In this document: positions 6,512 to 13,903 of the stretch, piece after piece | Layout of the letters: each line of letters opens with the position of its first letter | How positions within the stretch are numbered: position 1 is the stretch's first letter | DNA from: an uncultured Odoribacter sp. | GTDB taxonomy: Bacteria; Bacteroidota; Bacteroidia; Bacteroidales; Marinifilaceae | Direction: 5' to 3' | NCBI GenBank assembly: GCA_934725835.1 | Contig: CAKVCR010000036.1 | Coordinates: 1 to 14,750, forward strand | Length of the DNA: 14,750 nucleotides | Translations under genes and position numbers: made by a program | Notes under the pieces: model-generated | What the model was told of the DNA's origin: nothing | Seen by the model: only the letters and a program-made list of their open reading frames with translations | Databases searched by the model: none

Positions 6512-8056
6512 TTAGAACGGTGGAATACCGTGTTTCTTGGTCGGAGTCATCACGGTCTTGTTGCCGGACACTTCAATGGAGTGTTTCAACAACATGCGTG
6601 TTTCAGCCGGCTCGATGACAGAGTCGATGTATCCTTTGGATGCAGCAACATACGGGTTTGCAAATTTCTCACGATATTCTGCCACTTTCTGTTTGCGCAT
6701 TTCTTCTGGATTTTCAGCTTCTTTGATGTCCTTACGGAAGATGATGTTTGCTGCTCCTTCCGGTCCCATTACAGCGATTTCTGCTGTAGGCCATGCAAAC
6801 ATGAAGTCTGCTTTCAGGTGGCGTGAGTTCATGGCGATGTAGCCGCCACCATATGCTTTACGCAGGATGACTGTAATCTTAGGTACAGTAGCTTCGCTGT
6901 ATGCGTACAATACTTTTGCTCCGTGACGGATGACACCCATATGCTCCTGCTCAACACCCGGCAGATAACCCGGCATGTCTTCGAATGTAACCAATGGAAT
7001 ATTGAATGCATCGCAGAAACGGATGAAACGACCTGCTTTGTCGGCTGAGTCGCAGTCTAATACTCCTGCTAATACCAGTGGCTGGTTGGCAACAAAACCG
7101 ATTGTTTCACCATCAATACGACCGAATCCGACAACAATATTCGGAGCAAAGTTTTCCTGTACTTCGAAGAAGTCTGAATCATCGGCAACTGCTTTGATAA
7201 TGTCGCGAACATCGTAAGGCTGTGTTGGGTCTGCCGGTAGAATTTTTTCGATATTGTATTCTGCTTTCGGAGATTTTGCCGGGAATGCTTTTGCTTTGCG
7301 TTGGTTGTTCCAAGGTATGAAAGTCAACAATTTTTTGATTTGCTCAAAACATTCCTGTTCTGTAGAAGCAAAGAAGTGAGCGTTACCGCTTACACATGCA
7401 TGTACACGTGCTCCTCCAAGTTCTTCTGTGCTGACTTCTTCTCCCAACACTGTTTTTACAACTTCCGGACCGGTGATGAACATTTTTGAAATGTTGTCCA
7501 CAACGAAGATGAAGTCGGTCAAAGCAGGAGAGTAAACAGCACCACCGGCACAAGGACCAAGAATTACAGAAAGTTGCGGAATAACACCGGAAGCCTGAGT
7601 GTTACGGAAGAAAATTTCTCCATAACCGGCCAATGCGTCAACACCTTCCTGGATACGTGCACCACCCGAGTCGTTGATACCGATGAGCGGCATACGCATT
7701 TTGATGGCATGGTCCATGATTTTGGTGATTTTACGTGCGTGCATCAGTCCTAATGAACCGCCTGCTACAGTAAAGTCCTGCGCATAAATAGCAACAGGTT
7801 CTCCATATACGGTACCGGTGCCGATAACAACGCCGTCTCCGTGGAGAACCTTTTTATCCATATCAAAATCTTTTGATTGATGTTCTACGAATATGTCATA
7901 CTCGTGAAATGAACCTTTGTCTAGAATTCCTTCAATCCTCTCGCGTGCAGTGAGCTTACCCATTGCAGCTTGCTTTTTAATAGCGTCCTCGCCACCACCT
8001 TGAAGTACAATCTCTTTCCTTTTTCTTAAGTCAAGAATATTTCTTTTAAGTGACAT
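6512..8056 (-). CDS. Acyl-CoA carboxylase beta subunit / methylmalonyl-CoA decarboxylase alpha-type carboxyltransferase
   Basis: Biotin-dependent carboxyltransferase of 514 residues, of the PccB/MmdA family. It moves a carboxyl group between biotin and an acyl-CoA, most likely propionyl-CoA/methylmalonyl-CoA. It has two crotonase-like domains. In the N-domain, GGARIQEG (131-138) and GPCAGGAVYSPALTDF (167-182) form the first oxyanion hole. In the C-domain, FEDMPGYLPG (358-367), AYGGGYIAMNS (401-411) and AWPTAEIAVMGPEGAANI (421-438) form the second. The residue after AYGGGY is Ile407, whereas human PccB has Asp at that point. The sequence alone does not settle carboxylase versus decarboxylase: neither a biotin carboxylase nor a membrane beta subunit is encoded nearby. 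The biotin carrier follows 9 nt (long form) or 48 nt (preferred start) after the stop. A hairpin lies in the leader. Confidence 0.93.
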   Translation of the reverse strand: MSLKRNILDLRKRKEIVLQGGGEDAIKKQAAMGKLTARERIEGILDKGSFHEYDIFVEHQSKDFDMDKKVLHGDGVVIGTGTVYGEPVAIYAQDFTVAGGSLGLMHARKITKIMDHAIKMRMPLIGINDSGGARIQEGVDALAGYGEIFFRNTQASGVIPQLSVILGPCAGGAVYSPALTDFIFVVDNISKMFITGPEVVKTVLGEEVSTEELGGARVHACVSGNAHFFASTEQECFEQIKKLLTFIPWNNQRKAKAFPAKSPKAEYNIEKILPADPTQPYDVRDIIKAVADDSDFFEVQENFAPNIVVGFGRIDGETIGFVANQPLVLAGVLDCDSADKAGRFIRFCDAFNIPLVTFEDMPGYLPGVEQEHMGVIRHGAKVLYAYSEATVPKITVILRKAYGGGYIAMNSRHLKADFMFAWPTAEIAVMGPEGAANIIFRKDIKEAENPEEMRKQKVAEYREKFANPYVAASKGYIDSVIEPAETRMLLKHSIEVSGNKTVMTPTKKHGIPPF

Positions 8057-8078
8057 AGTAATTTATTTGGTTAATACT

Positions 8079-8107
8079 TTATGTGATTTCGGACATAGAA
8101 ATCACAT
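8079..8107 (-). promoter_or_regulatory. Hairpin leader element of the carboxyltransferase operon
   Basis: A perfect 10-bp inverted repeat: ATGTGATTTC at 8081-8090 and GAAATCACAT at 8098-8107, with a seven-base loop, about 25 nt before the start codon at 8054-8056. There is no T-tract after it on the minus strand, so it is not an ordinary terminator. The minus-strand loop contains an ATG that opens a five-codon reading frame (Met-Ser-Glu-Ile-Thr, stop) across the 3' arm. It could be an operator for a dimeric regulator or an RNA structure affecting translation or stability; I cannot tell which. The rest of the gap to 8253 is AT-rich. It has a 7-bp inverted repeat (ACTGCAA 8117-8123, TTGCAGT 8161-8167) and only a weak -7 candidate at 8121-8128. 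Confidence 0.5.
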
Positions 8108-8253
8108 CCCATTTAAACTGCAAGATTACATAAAAAAAATGATTTATAAAACACTTTGTTTTGCAGTCTATGGGCTATGTCTTGATAAAATAGGGTTTTA
8201 AAGAGATTGTTTTAACTATTTATGTCAGTTTTTATATAATTTAGTGATTCCTA

Positions 8254-8787
8254 TCATTTTGTTTTTTCCTCTTTTTCTAAGGGTGAAATTGTTCCGGCAT
8301 AGGAAATTTGTGCACGGTTATTGCTATTCAGGCTGATGGAACAGCTGTTTCCTCCCATCGCTTCTATCGTGAAGCGGTATTGGTCATTTTTACCGGCAAC
8401 AGAGAATGTGTAGACAATTGATTTTTTTCTCTTTTTCTCAATGATTTTGATCTTTTCGTCCTTGATTTTGTTGTCGAATTCTATTCCGCCTCCTTCTCCA
8501 TAGGGCAGATTATAGGCACGCCCGAAGAAAGGCAGGTTGCCCTTGGCAATCGTGTCATTGATACTCATTTCTCCTCGCGGGTTAAAACGCGATACATTCC
8601 TTCCGCTTGCCGGGAATACCCGATTGATTTCGATTTGAAATTCCTTGCTTTCAATCAGTGCACGGATGGCTTGGAATGCCTCCTCTGCCTGACGGGCTTT
8701 CGCTTCTTTTGATGATGATTTCTGTGCAGTTGCAGGCGGTGTCAGCGCAAGCAGCAACAATGCTGTTAGTAGATACAATGTTCTCAT
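8254..8787 (-). CDS. DUF4251 secreted protein
   Basis: Protein of 177 residues with a clear signal peptide (MRTLYLLTALLLLAL, then TPPATA before the likely cleavage at 21/22). There is no lipobox cysteine, so it should be a soluble periplasmic protein. A short charged helix (about 26-48) leads into the DUF4251 domain (about 49-170), which is typical of Bacteroidota. Family-like segments are FPASGRNVSRF (58-68), LPFFGRAYNLPYG (85-97), the Lys-rich strand near 108-123, and NRAQISYAGTI (157-167). The function of the family is unknown and nothing in the sequence suggests catalysis. It is monocistronic by spacing: 197 nt separate it from the carboxyltransferase downstream, and it is divergent from the purine permease upstream. 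Confidence 0.85.
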   Translation of the reverse strand: MRTLYLLTALLLLALTPPATAQKSSSKEAKARQAEEAFQAIRALIESKEFQIEINRVFPASGRNVSRFNPRGEMSINDTIAKGNLPFFGRAYNLPYGEGGGIEFDNKIKDEKIKIIEKKRKKSIVYTFSVAGKNDQYRFTIEAMGGNSCSISLNSNNRAQISYAGTISPLEKEEKTK

Positions 8788-8814
8788 GTCTTCTCGTTTT
8801 TAGTTGTTCGCTAA

Positions 8815-8845
8815 CAAAAATACAAAAAATATACCAATAATCAAT
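8815..8845 (-). promoter_or_regulatory. Promoter for the DUF4251 gene
   Basis: On the minus strand, TATTTTTG (complement at 8815-8822) matches the -7 consensus TAnnTTTG exactly. ATTG (complement at 8842-8845) lies 19 nt upstream at the right distance for the -33 element. This gives an RNA start about 20 nt before the ATG at 8785-8787. Confidence 0.6.
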
Positions 8846-8865
8846 CTAATTGTATGAGGAAATAC

Positions 8866-8873
8866 TACTTTTG
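8866..8873 (+). promoter_or_regulatory. -7 element for the purine permease gene
   Basis: TACTTTTG matches the Bacteroides -7 consensus TAnnTTTG exactly and lies 26 nt before the ATG at 8900. No convincing TTTG is present at the expected -33 distance. The predicted leader is about 20 nt, too short for a purine riboswitch. The -33 region overlaps that of the divergent DUF4251 promoter. Confidence 0.5.
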
Positions 8874-8899
8874 TGACATTTATTATTGATTAATTTGAT

Positions 8900-10198
8900 A
8901 TGAAATCATGTTTGTTAGACCGTTATTTCCACATAAGCGGGAGCGGGTCTACTATTAGGACTGAATTTTTTGCCGGTCTTACTACATTTTTGACGATGGC
9001 TTATATTTTGGCCGTTAATCCGAGTATACTTTCTGCTGCCGGGATGGATAGTGGTGCTGTATTTACTGCAACTACCTTGTCTGCTATTTTGGCGACATTG
9101 ATAATGGGATTTGGAGCTAATTTGCCGTTTTCTCTTGCTTCGGGCATGGGGCTGAATGCTTTTTTTGCTTATACGGTCTGTTGCGGTATGGGGTACTCGT
9201 GGCAGTTTGCTTTGACTGCAGTGCTATTGGAGGGTATCATATTTGTGTTACTGACATTATTCAAGGTCCGAAATCTAGTGTTGGATGCATTCCCTACTTC
9301 TTTGCGTAAGGCGATTGGAGTGGGGATAGGGCTTTTCATTGCTTTTAACGGTTTTGTGCAATCAGGTATTGTTGTTTCTAGTAAGGATACCGTTGTAGCT
9401 TTGGGGGATTTGACTTCGAGTGATCCCTTGTTGATGATGTTGGGAATTGTGATGATTTCATGGCTATTGGCCAAAAAAGTGGCAGGAGGAATGTTGCTTG
9501 GTATGCTGTTGACCACATTGTTGGGGATACCTATGGGAGTGACGCATTTTAATGGTTTGGTAGCAACACCTCCCTCTTTGGAGCCTGTATTTTTTCAGTT
9601 TGAATTTTCTCAGATTTTCACAAAGGATATGTGGATGGTGGTGTTGACACTTTTCTTTGTTGATTTTTTTGATACGATGGGTACACTTGTCGGAGTGTCT
9701 GAAAAGGTGGAAGTTTTGCGTGATCCTCGCTATGGTAATAGATTGCAGCGAGCTTTTATGGCAGATGCGGTAGGAACTATTTTAGGGGCTGTTTTAGGGA
9801 CTAATACAGTAACCACCTATATGGAAAGCGCTGCTGGTATTGCTGCCGGTGGACGTACCGGTTTGACTGCAGTGGTATCTGCACTTTTCTTCGTTTTAGC
9901 GCTCTTTTTGGCTCCTGTCTTCTTAGCTATTCCTGTGGCGGCTACTAGTGCTGTGCTGGTGATTGTGGGTGTATTTATGATAACCGCTGTGCGTGATATA
10001 CCATGGGAAGATTTTACAGAAGCAATACCGGCTTTTATATGTTTGATTATTATGCCTTTTACGTTTAGTATTGCAGAAGGTATAATATTAGGTATGTTGG
10101 CTTACGTATTTATTAATGTGCTTTGCGGAAATTGGACTAAACTTTCGCCTGTCACGTATGTGTTGTCTGTAGTGCTTATATTGAAGTATCTGGTATAA
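8900..10198 (+). CDS. NCS2 family (AzgA/PbuG-like) purine base permease
   Basis: Inner-membrane nucleobase transporter of 432 residues with about 12-14 hydrophobic segments, predicted to import adenine or hypoxanthine/guanine by proton symport. AzgA-branch features are RTEFFAGLTTFLTMAYI (20-36), SGMGLNAFFAY (81-91), VDFFDTMGTLVG (254-265) and the substrate-site segment TYMESAAGIAAGGRTG (306-321). The acidic residues Asp258 and Glu309 fall in the two motifs that bind the base in this family. The AzgA branch is distinguished from the UraA/xanthine branch by the ESAAG and GGRTG words. Which purine is carried cannot be decided. The next gene follows after 73 nt with no terminator between, so it may be cotranscribed. 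Confidence 0.92.
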   Translation: MKSCLLDRYFHISGSGSTIRTEFFAGLTTFLTMAYILAVNPSILSAAGMDSGAVFTATTLSAILATLIMGFGANLPFSLASGMGLNAFFAYTVCCGMGYSWQFALTAVLLEGIIFVLLTLFKVRNLVLDAFPTSLRKAIGVGIGLFIAFNGFVQSGIVVSSKDTVVALGDLTSSDPLLMMLGIVMISWLLAKKVAGGMLLGMLLTTLLGIPMGVTHFNGLVATPPSLEPVFFQFEFSQIFTKDMWMVVLTLFFVDFFDTMGTLVGVSEKVEVLRDPRYGNRLQRAFMADAVGTILGAVLGTNTVTTYMESAAGIAAGGRTGLTAVVSALFFVLALFLAPVFLAIPVAATSAVLVIVGVFMITAVRDIPWEDFTEAIPAFICLIIMPFTFSIAEGIILGMLAYVFINVLCGNWTKLSPVTYVLSVVLILKYLV

Positions 10199-10271
10199 TG
10201 GAATATCCGAAAAGGTGAAGTGACTATTTGTATAAGTACAATGTATGACTAATTGGTTTTAATCAAAAAAT

Positions 10272-10973
10272 ATGAAAAAAGTTGTAATTTGGATGCTGCT
10301 GTCATTGATGACAGTAAGTATGGCTCTAGCGCAGAAGGAGAGCCCCTATAGTTCAGAAAAACAGGAAAGGGTGTGGACGAAGCGCAAGGCTTGGTTTAAT
10401 ATTGCCTACAATAAGCAAAGTTTGAAAACGAATGAATGCAATGTTTGGCAGCATAGCGATTGGGGAATGGGAATTTCTACAGGTCGCACGTTTTATCTGC
10501 ACAAACGTCCTATTTTAGGGTTGATGAAATTTGGATTGGACTGGACGTATTTCGATTTGAACGTAGCTTCGTATGCCAAACTGCCGTACGAGTATAATGA
10601 AGGATTTTATCCGAATGAAGAGGAGGGATTCTCTTACGGAGAAGAAGGTGATGAGGAATCGTCCGATTTGTATAAAGGTGAGGCGGGAATGATGTTCGGA
10701 CCTTCGCTGACGGTAAATCCGGTGGATGTGTTGAAGGTGGCAATTTATTTTCGAGTGTTGCCTTGCTATTCTATGATTTACAATGACGGGTTCCAAGGAA
10801 AGTATGCCACTTATTTCACTTATGGTGCTTCCATTTCATGGCGAGTGATATCCTTGGGCATAGAGCAGCGTTGGGGCGATACGAAGTTGGACTGTGGTTT
10901 TGATGGCGAAAAGAGTTCAGATGTGACGTTTTCAGCCAAAGGTCCCCGATTTTATTTGAGTTTCAGATTTTAA
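10272..10973 (+). CDS. Probable outer-membrane beta-barrel protein, function unknown
   Basis: Protein of 233 residues with a signal peptide (MKKVVIWMLLSLMTVSMALA, likely cleaved after Ala20) and no lipobox. The mature part alternates aromatic/hydrophobic and polar residues in strand-like runs: WFNIAYNK 41-48, KFGLDWTYFDLNV 86-98, VLKVAIYFRVL 153-163, TYFTYGASISWRVI 180-193 and RFYLSFRF 226-233. The C-terminal phenylalanine is typical of BAM-assembled barrels. A strongly acidic stretch (about 108-137, with EEE and GEEGDEE) looks like an exposed loop, which could bind cations; that is inference. I recognise no named family. It lies 73 nt after the purine permease. A weak promoter candidate (TTTG at 10227-10230, TAATTGGT at 10250-10257) would allow separate expression. 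Confidence 0.7.
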   Translation: MKKVVIWMLLSLMTVSMALAQKESPYSSEKQERVWTKRKAWFNIAYNKQSLKTNECNVWQHSDWGMGISTGRTFYLHKRPILGLMKFGLDWTYFDLNVASYAKLPYEYNEGFYPNEEEGFSYGEEGDEESSDLYKGEAGMMFGPSLTVNPVDVLKVAIYFRVLPCYSMIYNDGFQGKYATYFTYGASISWRVISLGIEQRWGDTKLDCGFDGEKSSDVTFSAKGPRFYLSFRF

Positions 10974-10997
10974 GGTGGTATAGTCATACGCATCAAT

Positions 10998-11039
10998 AAA
11001 AAAAGCGAGACTTCTTTTCATGGAGGAGTCTCGCTTTTT
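10998..11039. terminator. Bidirectional rho-independent terminator
   Basis: GCGAGACT (11005-11012) pairs with AGTCTCGC (11027-11034), flanked by an A-run at 10998-11004 and a T-run at 11035-11039. The stem extends through the A/T runs and gives a U-tail on both strands. It ends the barrel-protein transcript on the plus strand and the 61-residue membrane protein transcript on the minus strand. Confidence 0.9.
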
Positions 11040-11058
11040 ATGTAGTGCAAGTCCTTAT

Positions 11059-11244
11059 TTATAGCCACTGTGGCATTTTGTCTTTGGCATAAAAATAGTA
11101 GAATGCCAATCCTAACCAGCTGGTTAACAATAGTAGAATGACAAAGAGTAGCTTTTTGACTGTGTCGCCTTTCATGTTGAAGATTTCGATGATGGCTTTG
11201 ATAACTAATATCGTACCAATCAGCCAAATAATAAATGTAATCAT
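11059..11244 (-). CDS. Small two-helix membrane protein (PLDc_N-like)
   Basis: Protein of 61 residues with two predicted transmembrane helices (about 3-22 and 31-53) joined by a short basic loop (NMKGDTVKK), ending in KDKMPQWL. The SWLGLAFYYFYAKDK end of helix 2 resembles the W..(I/L)G...Y...GR pattern of the PLDc_N family of small membrane proteins. That family has no established biochemical role, so this is a weak family call. An ATG at 11242-11244 with a perfect -7 box upstream (11271-11278) supports this frame. The alternative 69-codon frame at 11018-11227 runs into the terminator and is composition-poor. The gene stands alone, flanked by the terminator and the M16 gene end 100 nt upstream. 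Confidence 0.65.
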   Translation of the reverse strand: MITFIIWLIGTILVIKAIIEIFNMKGDTVKKLLFVILLLLTSWLGLAFYYFYAKDKMPQWL

Positions 11245-11270
11245 GATGGTAATATTTAGAAGTTATTTTA

Positions 11271-11278
11271 CAAAAATA
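11271..11278 (-). promoter_or_regulatory. -7 element for the small membrane protein gene
   Basis: Minus-strand TATTTTTG (plus-strand CAAAAATA) matches TAnnTTTG exactly and lies 26 nt before the ATG. No matching -33 element is visible at 19-21 nt spacing, and the surroundings are AT-rich, so chance occurrence is possible. Confidence 0.4.
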
Positions 11279-11344
11279 ATAATAATATTGGAAATGATGC
11301 CTGTTTCTGCATTATAATTGATAAGTTGTGGATATAAAAAAGCG

Positions 11345-12619
11345 TTATTTCCCTGCAGTGACAATATACATATCTTCTGTGTCCCAATATTTATTGGCAA
11401 GACGGAGAAGTTCGTCTGCAGTGCATCTTTTGATTCGGTGAATCAGGTCGATATATATACGGTTGTCGGTGAAGTAGTTAAGTTTGTGCTTGAGGGCATC
11501 CGATTGGGAGAATACGCCGTCAAGTTCGCGAAGCAGGTCGCCATGGAGAAAGTTTTTTACGAGTTCCATCTCTTCGTGGCCGACAGGTTCTTGTTTTAAG
11601 CGGCTGATCTCTTTAAAGGTCTCCTCGATAGTGGAGTCGGTGTACTCATTATTTACGTCTGCTGCGATACACCAATAACTGCCTTGCGGCATGGACACAT
11701 TGAAAGAATTAATGCCATAGGTATAGCCTTTATCTTCGCGGATGTTTGACATCAATCGAGAACCGAAGTATCCTCCCAGAATAGTATTCAGGAGCATATA
11801 ACCGGCATAATCATCGTCCAATAGACGAACACCGGATTTACCGATGCGGATACTGGTCTGCATGGCATTGGCTTTTGTGACATGGTAACGCCCGGTCTGT
11901 TCCGGAGAAAATGGGCGTGTGGGGTCTGTGATGGGAGTAGTAGATTTTGCCAGTTGTCCAAATTGTTCGGATACTGTTTGTAGCACTTGCTTGTTGACAT
12001 TGCCACATATCATGATGCGGCAATTTTGTGCATTGATGTGTTTGTGATAGAAATCCCGTACCGATGTTGAGGAAACGTTGAGAAAATCGCTCTCCTTGAC
12101 GATGTTTGAATAGGGATGGCTGCTACCGAAAAATACTTCAGAGAATTTTTTTCTTGCCATGTAGGATGTCTTTTCCTGATTGACTAGAAATTCCTGGCGT
12201 TTATTAGTAAGGAATATATCCAATTCTTTTTCAGGAATAATACTGTCAAGCAGCAGTTCTGCTAGCATACCAATAGTCTGGGGAGCATATTTCGTAAGCG
12301 ATATCAGACTCAATTCAGATTTGTTGAGTCCGCAATTAAAGTCTGTATAGGCTCCATAAAAATCAAACAGGTCGGCAATCTCCTCCGCTGTGTGTTGGGA
12401 AGTACCTTCATTAAGCATGTTGATGGCAGTGGAGGCAACAAGAGGTTGTGTTTGGTAATATATTCCGGCTTCAAAGACAACATCTATTTTGAACACTTCT
12501 TGAGAAGGATCGTGGATATATACCACTTCTATGCCGTTGTCCAAGGTGAATCGTTGGTAAGGCAAAAGGTTAGGTTCGAATAGAGGTGTTAAAGCAGGGG
12601 CTATATCTCTTTGTATCAT
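11345..12619 (-). CDS. M16 family peptidase-like subunit lacking the zinc site
   Basis: Protein of 424 residues with the two-domain M16B fold, and no signal peptide. In the N-domain the place of HxxEH is taken by TAINM (Thr64, Asn67, Met68), aligned through the following EGTS motif, so the metal site is absent. The C-domain keeps LGGYFGSRLMSNIREDKGYTYG (281-302). Here Arg294 and Tyr299/Tyr301 match the Arg and Tyr that hold the substrate C-terminal side in M16 proteases. It lies 19 nt after the zinc-binding M16 gene, so the two should be made together. By analogy with known M16B pairs, this is the substrate-binding half of a heterodimer. A stand-alone structural or inactive paralogue is the alternative. 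Confidence 0.88.
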   Translation of the reverse strand: MIQRDIAPALTPLFEPNLLPYQRFTLDNGIEVVYIHDPSQEVFKIDVVFEAGIYYQTQPLVASTAINMLNEGTSQHTAEEIADLFDFYGAYTDFNCGLNKSELSLISLTKYAPQTIGMLAELLLDSIIPEKELDIFLTNKRQEFLVNQEKTSYMARKKFSEVFFGSSHPYSNIVKESDFLNVSSTSVRDFYHKHINAQNCRIMICGNVNKQVLQTVSEQFGQLAKSTTPITDPTRPFSPEQTGRYHVTKANAMQTSIRIGKSGVRLLDDDYAGYMLLNTILGGYFGSRLMSNIREDKGYTYGINSFNVSMPQGSYWCIAADVNNEYTDSTIEETFKEISRLKQEPVGHEEMELVKNFLHGDLLRELDGVFSQSDALKHKLNYFTDNRIYIDLIHRIKRCTADELLRLANKYWDTEDMYIVTAGK

Positions 12620-12638
12620 TGTTGAAAGTCTTAGGTCG

Positions 12639-13877
12639 TTATTGTTTTAGGTAATATAGGGTAGAGCTGTTTTCACGCCGGAATATGTCTTTGGCGGTCT
12701 CTCTGATTTGTTCGATGTTTATGTTATTATAGCGAGAGCATTCGGAATTGATGAGATTGATATCTCCTAAAAATTCAAAAAAAGCAAGGTTACATGCTTT
12801 ATTCTGATAGTTGATTTCGCTATATGAAATACGTGCTTCAGTTTTGTTGATGACTTTTTGAAGTTCACGCTCTGTGATAGTTTCATGGATGAATTTGTCT
12901 ATCTCTGAGTCAATGGCTGCTTCAGCCTGTCGAATATCAGTGCCTTCCGACAGTTTGCCGCTGAAAATGAATAGTCCTGGGTCCATATCACCGGTGATGT
13001 AGGCATCTATGCCGGAAAATAATCGGCTGTTTTTAACTAAATTGACGTAGAGACGGGCTGATTGACCATTGGACAATATGTCGGAGATAATGTCGCAAGC
13101 GTAAAAATTATCGCTGTCTCTTCTTCCCATGTGGAAAACTTTATATATAGCATCAGCTGGCACTGCATTCCCTTCTGAAACAAGACGTCTTTCTTCTGTC
13201 TGTATGGGTTCCTGTGGAATGATTGCCGGAGTTGCATGTGAAGGAGGTATATCACCAAACCACTTTACCACAAGTTCCAATGCACGACTCTCTTCAATAT
13301 TACCGCTGATGGCAATAATTGCATTGTCTGGTGCATAATAATGATGAAAAAAGGCTTCAACATCCTCTAATTTTGCACGTTCAATATGTTCCGGTGAGAT
13401 GCCGATTGTTGCCCAGCGGTAAGGGTGTACTTTATAAGCTAGAGGACGAAGTTTCAGCCATAAGTCGCCATATGGATTGTTGAGGTATCGTTGTTTGAAT
13501 TCTTCAATTACCACTTGCCGCTGTACATCAAGCGCATGCTGAGAGAAACTGAGAGCTGCCATACGGTCGGACTCCAACCATAAGGCTGTTTCTATATTTG
13601 CTGCCGGGATGGTGATGTAGTAATTGGTCAAGTCGTTTGTAGTATATGCATTGCTGTCTCCTCCGGCGGCTTGAACATGCCGATCATAATCAGGGATATT
13701 TTGTGACCCTCCGAACATCAAGTGCTCAAAAAGATGTGCAAAACCGGTTTTTTCCGGTTGTTCGTTACGAGCCCCCACTTTGTATAGGATGTTGACCGAA
13801 ACAAACGGGGTACTCTTATCGTTGTTACAGATGACAGTCAAGCCATTGTCTAATATGGTACGGGTAAATTGTATCAT
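12639..13877 (-). CDS. M16 family zinc metallopeptidase, catalytic subunit
   Basis: Protein of 412 residues of the M16 (insulinase/processing-peptidase) family, with no signal peptide, so probably cytoplasmic. The inverted zinc motif is HLFEH (48-52), within GFAHLFEHLMFGGS. The third ligand is Glu126 in VVIEEFKQR, 74 residues beyond His52, the standard spacing. Glu51 is the catalytic base. In the C-domain, the place of the family's R-x-x-x-G-x-x-Y reads NLVKNSRLFSGIDAY, so the canonical Arg/Tyr pair appears lost. The downstream gene supplies that motif, which argues for a heterodimer. The gene starts 26 nt after the nitronate monooxygenase gene ends, suggesting a three-gene transcript. Confidence 0.92.
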   Translation of the reverse strand: MIQFTRTILDNGLTVICNNDKSTPFVSVNILYKVGARNEQPEKTGFAHLFEHLMFGGSQNIPDYDRHVQAAGGDSNAYTTNDLTNYYITIPAANIETALWLESDRMAALSFSQHALDVQRQVVIEEFKQRYLNNPYGDLWLKLRPLAYKVHPYRWATIGISPEHIERAKLEDVEAFFHHYYAPDNAIIAISGNIEESRALELVVKWFGDIPPSHATPAIIPQEPIQTEERRLVSEGNAVPADAIYKVFHMGRRDSDNFYACDIISDILSNGQSARLYVNLVKNSRLFSGIDAYITGDMDPGLFIFSGKLSEGTDIRQAEAAIDSEIDKFIHETITERELQKVINKTEARISYSEINYQNKACNLAFFEFLGDINLINSECSRYNNINIEQIRETAKDIFRRENSSTLYYLKQ

Positions 13878-13903
13878 TCGGTTGCTTGTTTTTTTTGAAT
13901 ATG

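Noticed and set aside
8880..8899. Purine riboswitch before the purine permease
   Set aside because: The predicted leader is only about 20 nt and the whole gap to the divergent gene is about 110 nt with no aptamer-like pairing.
11018..11227. A 69-codon minus-strand frame overlapping the small membrane protein
   Set aside because: It runs through the bidirectional terminator and lacks a plausible start context, while the other frame encodes two clean transmembrane helices with an upstream -7 box.
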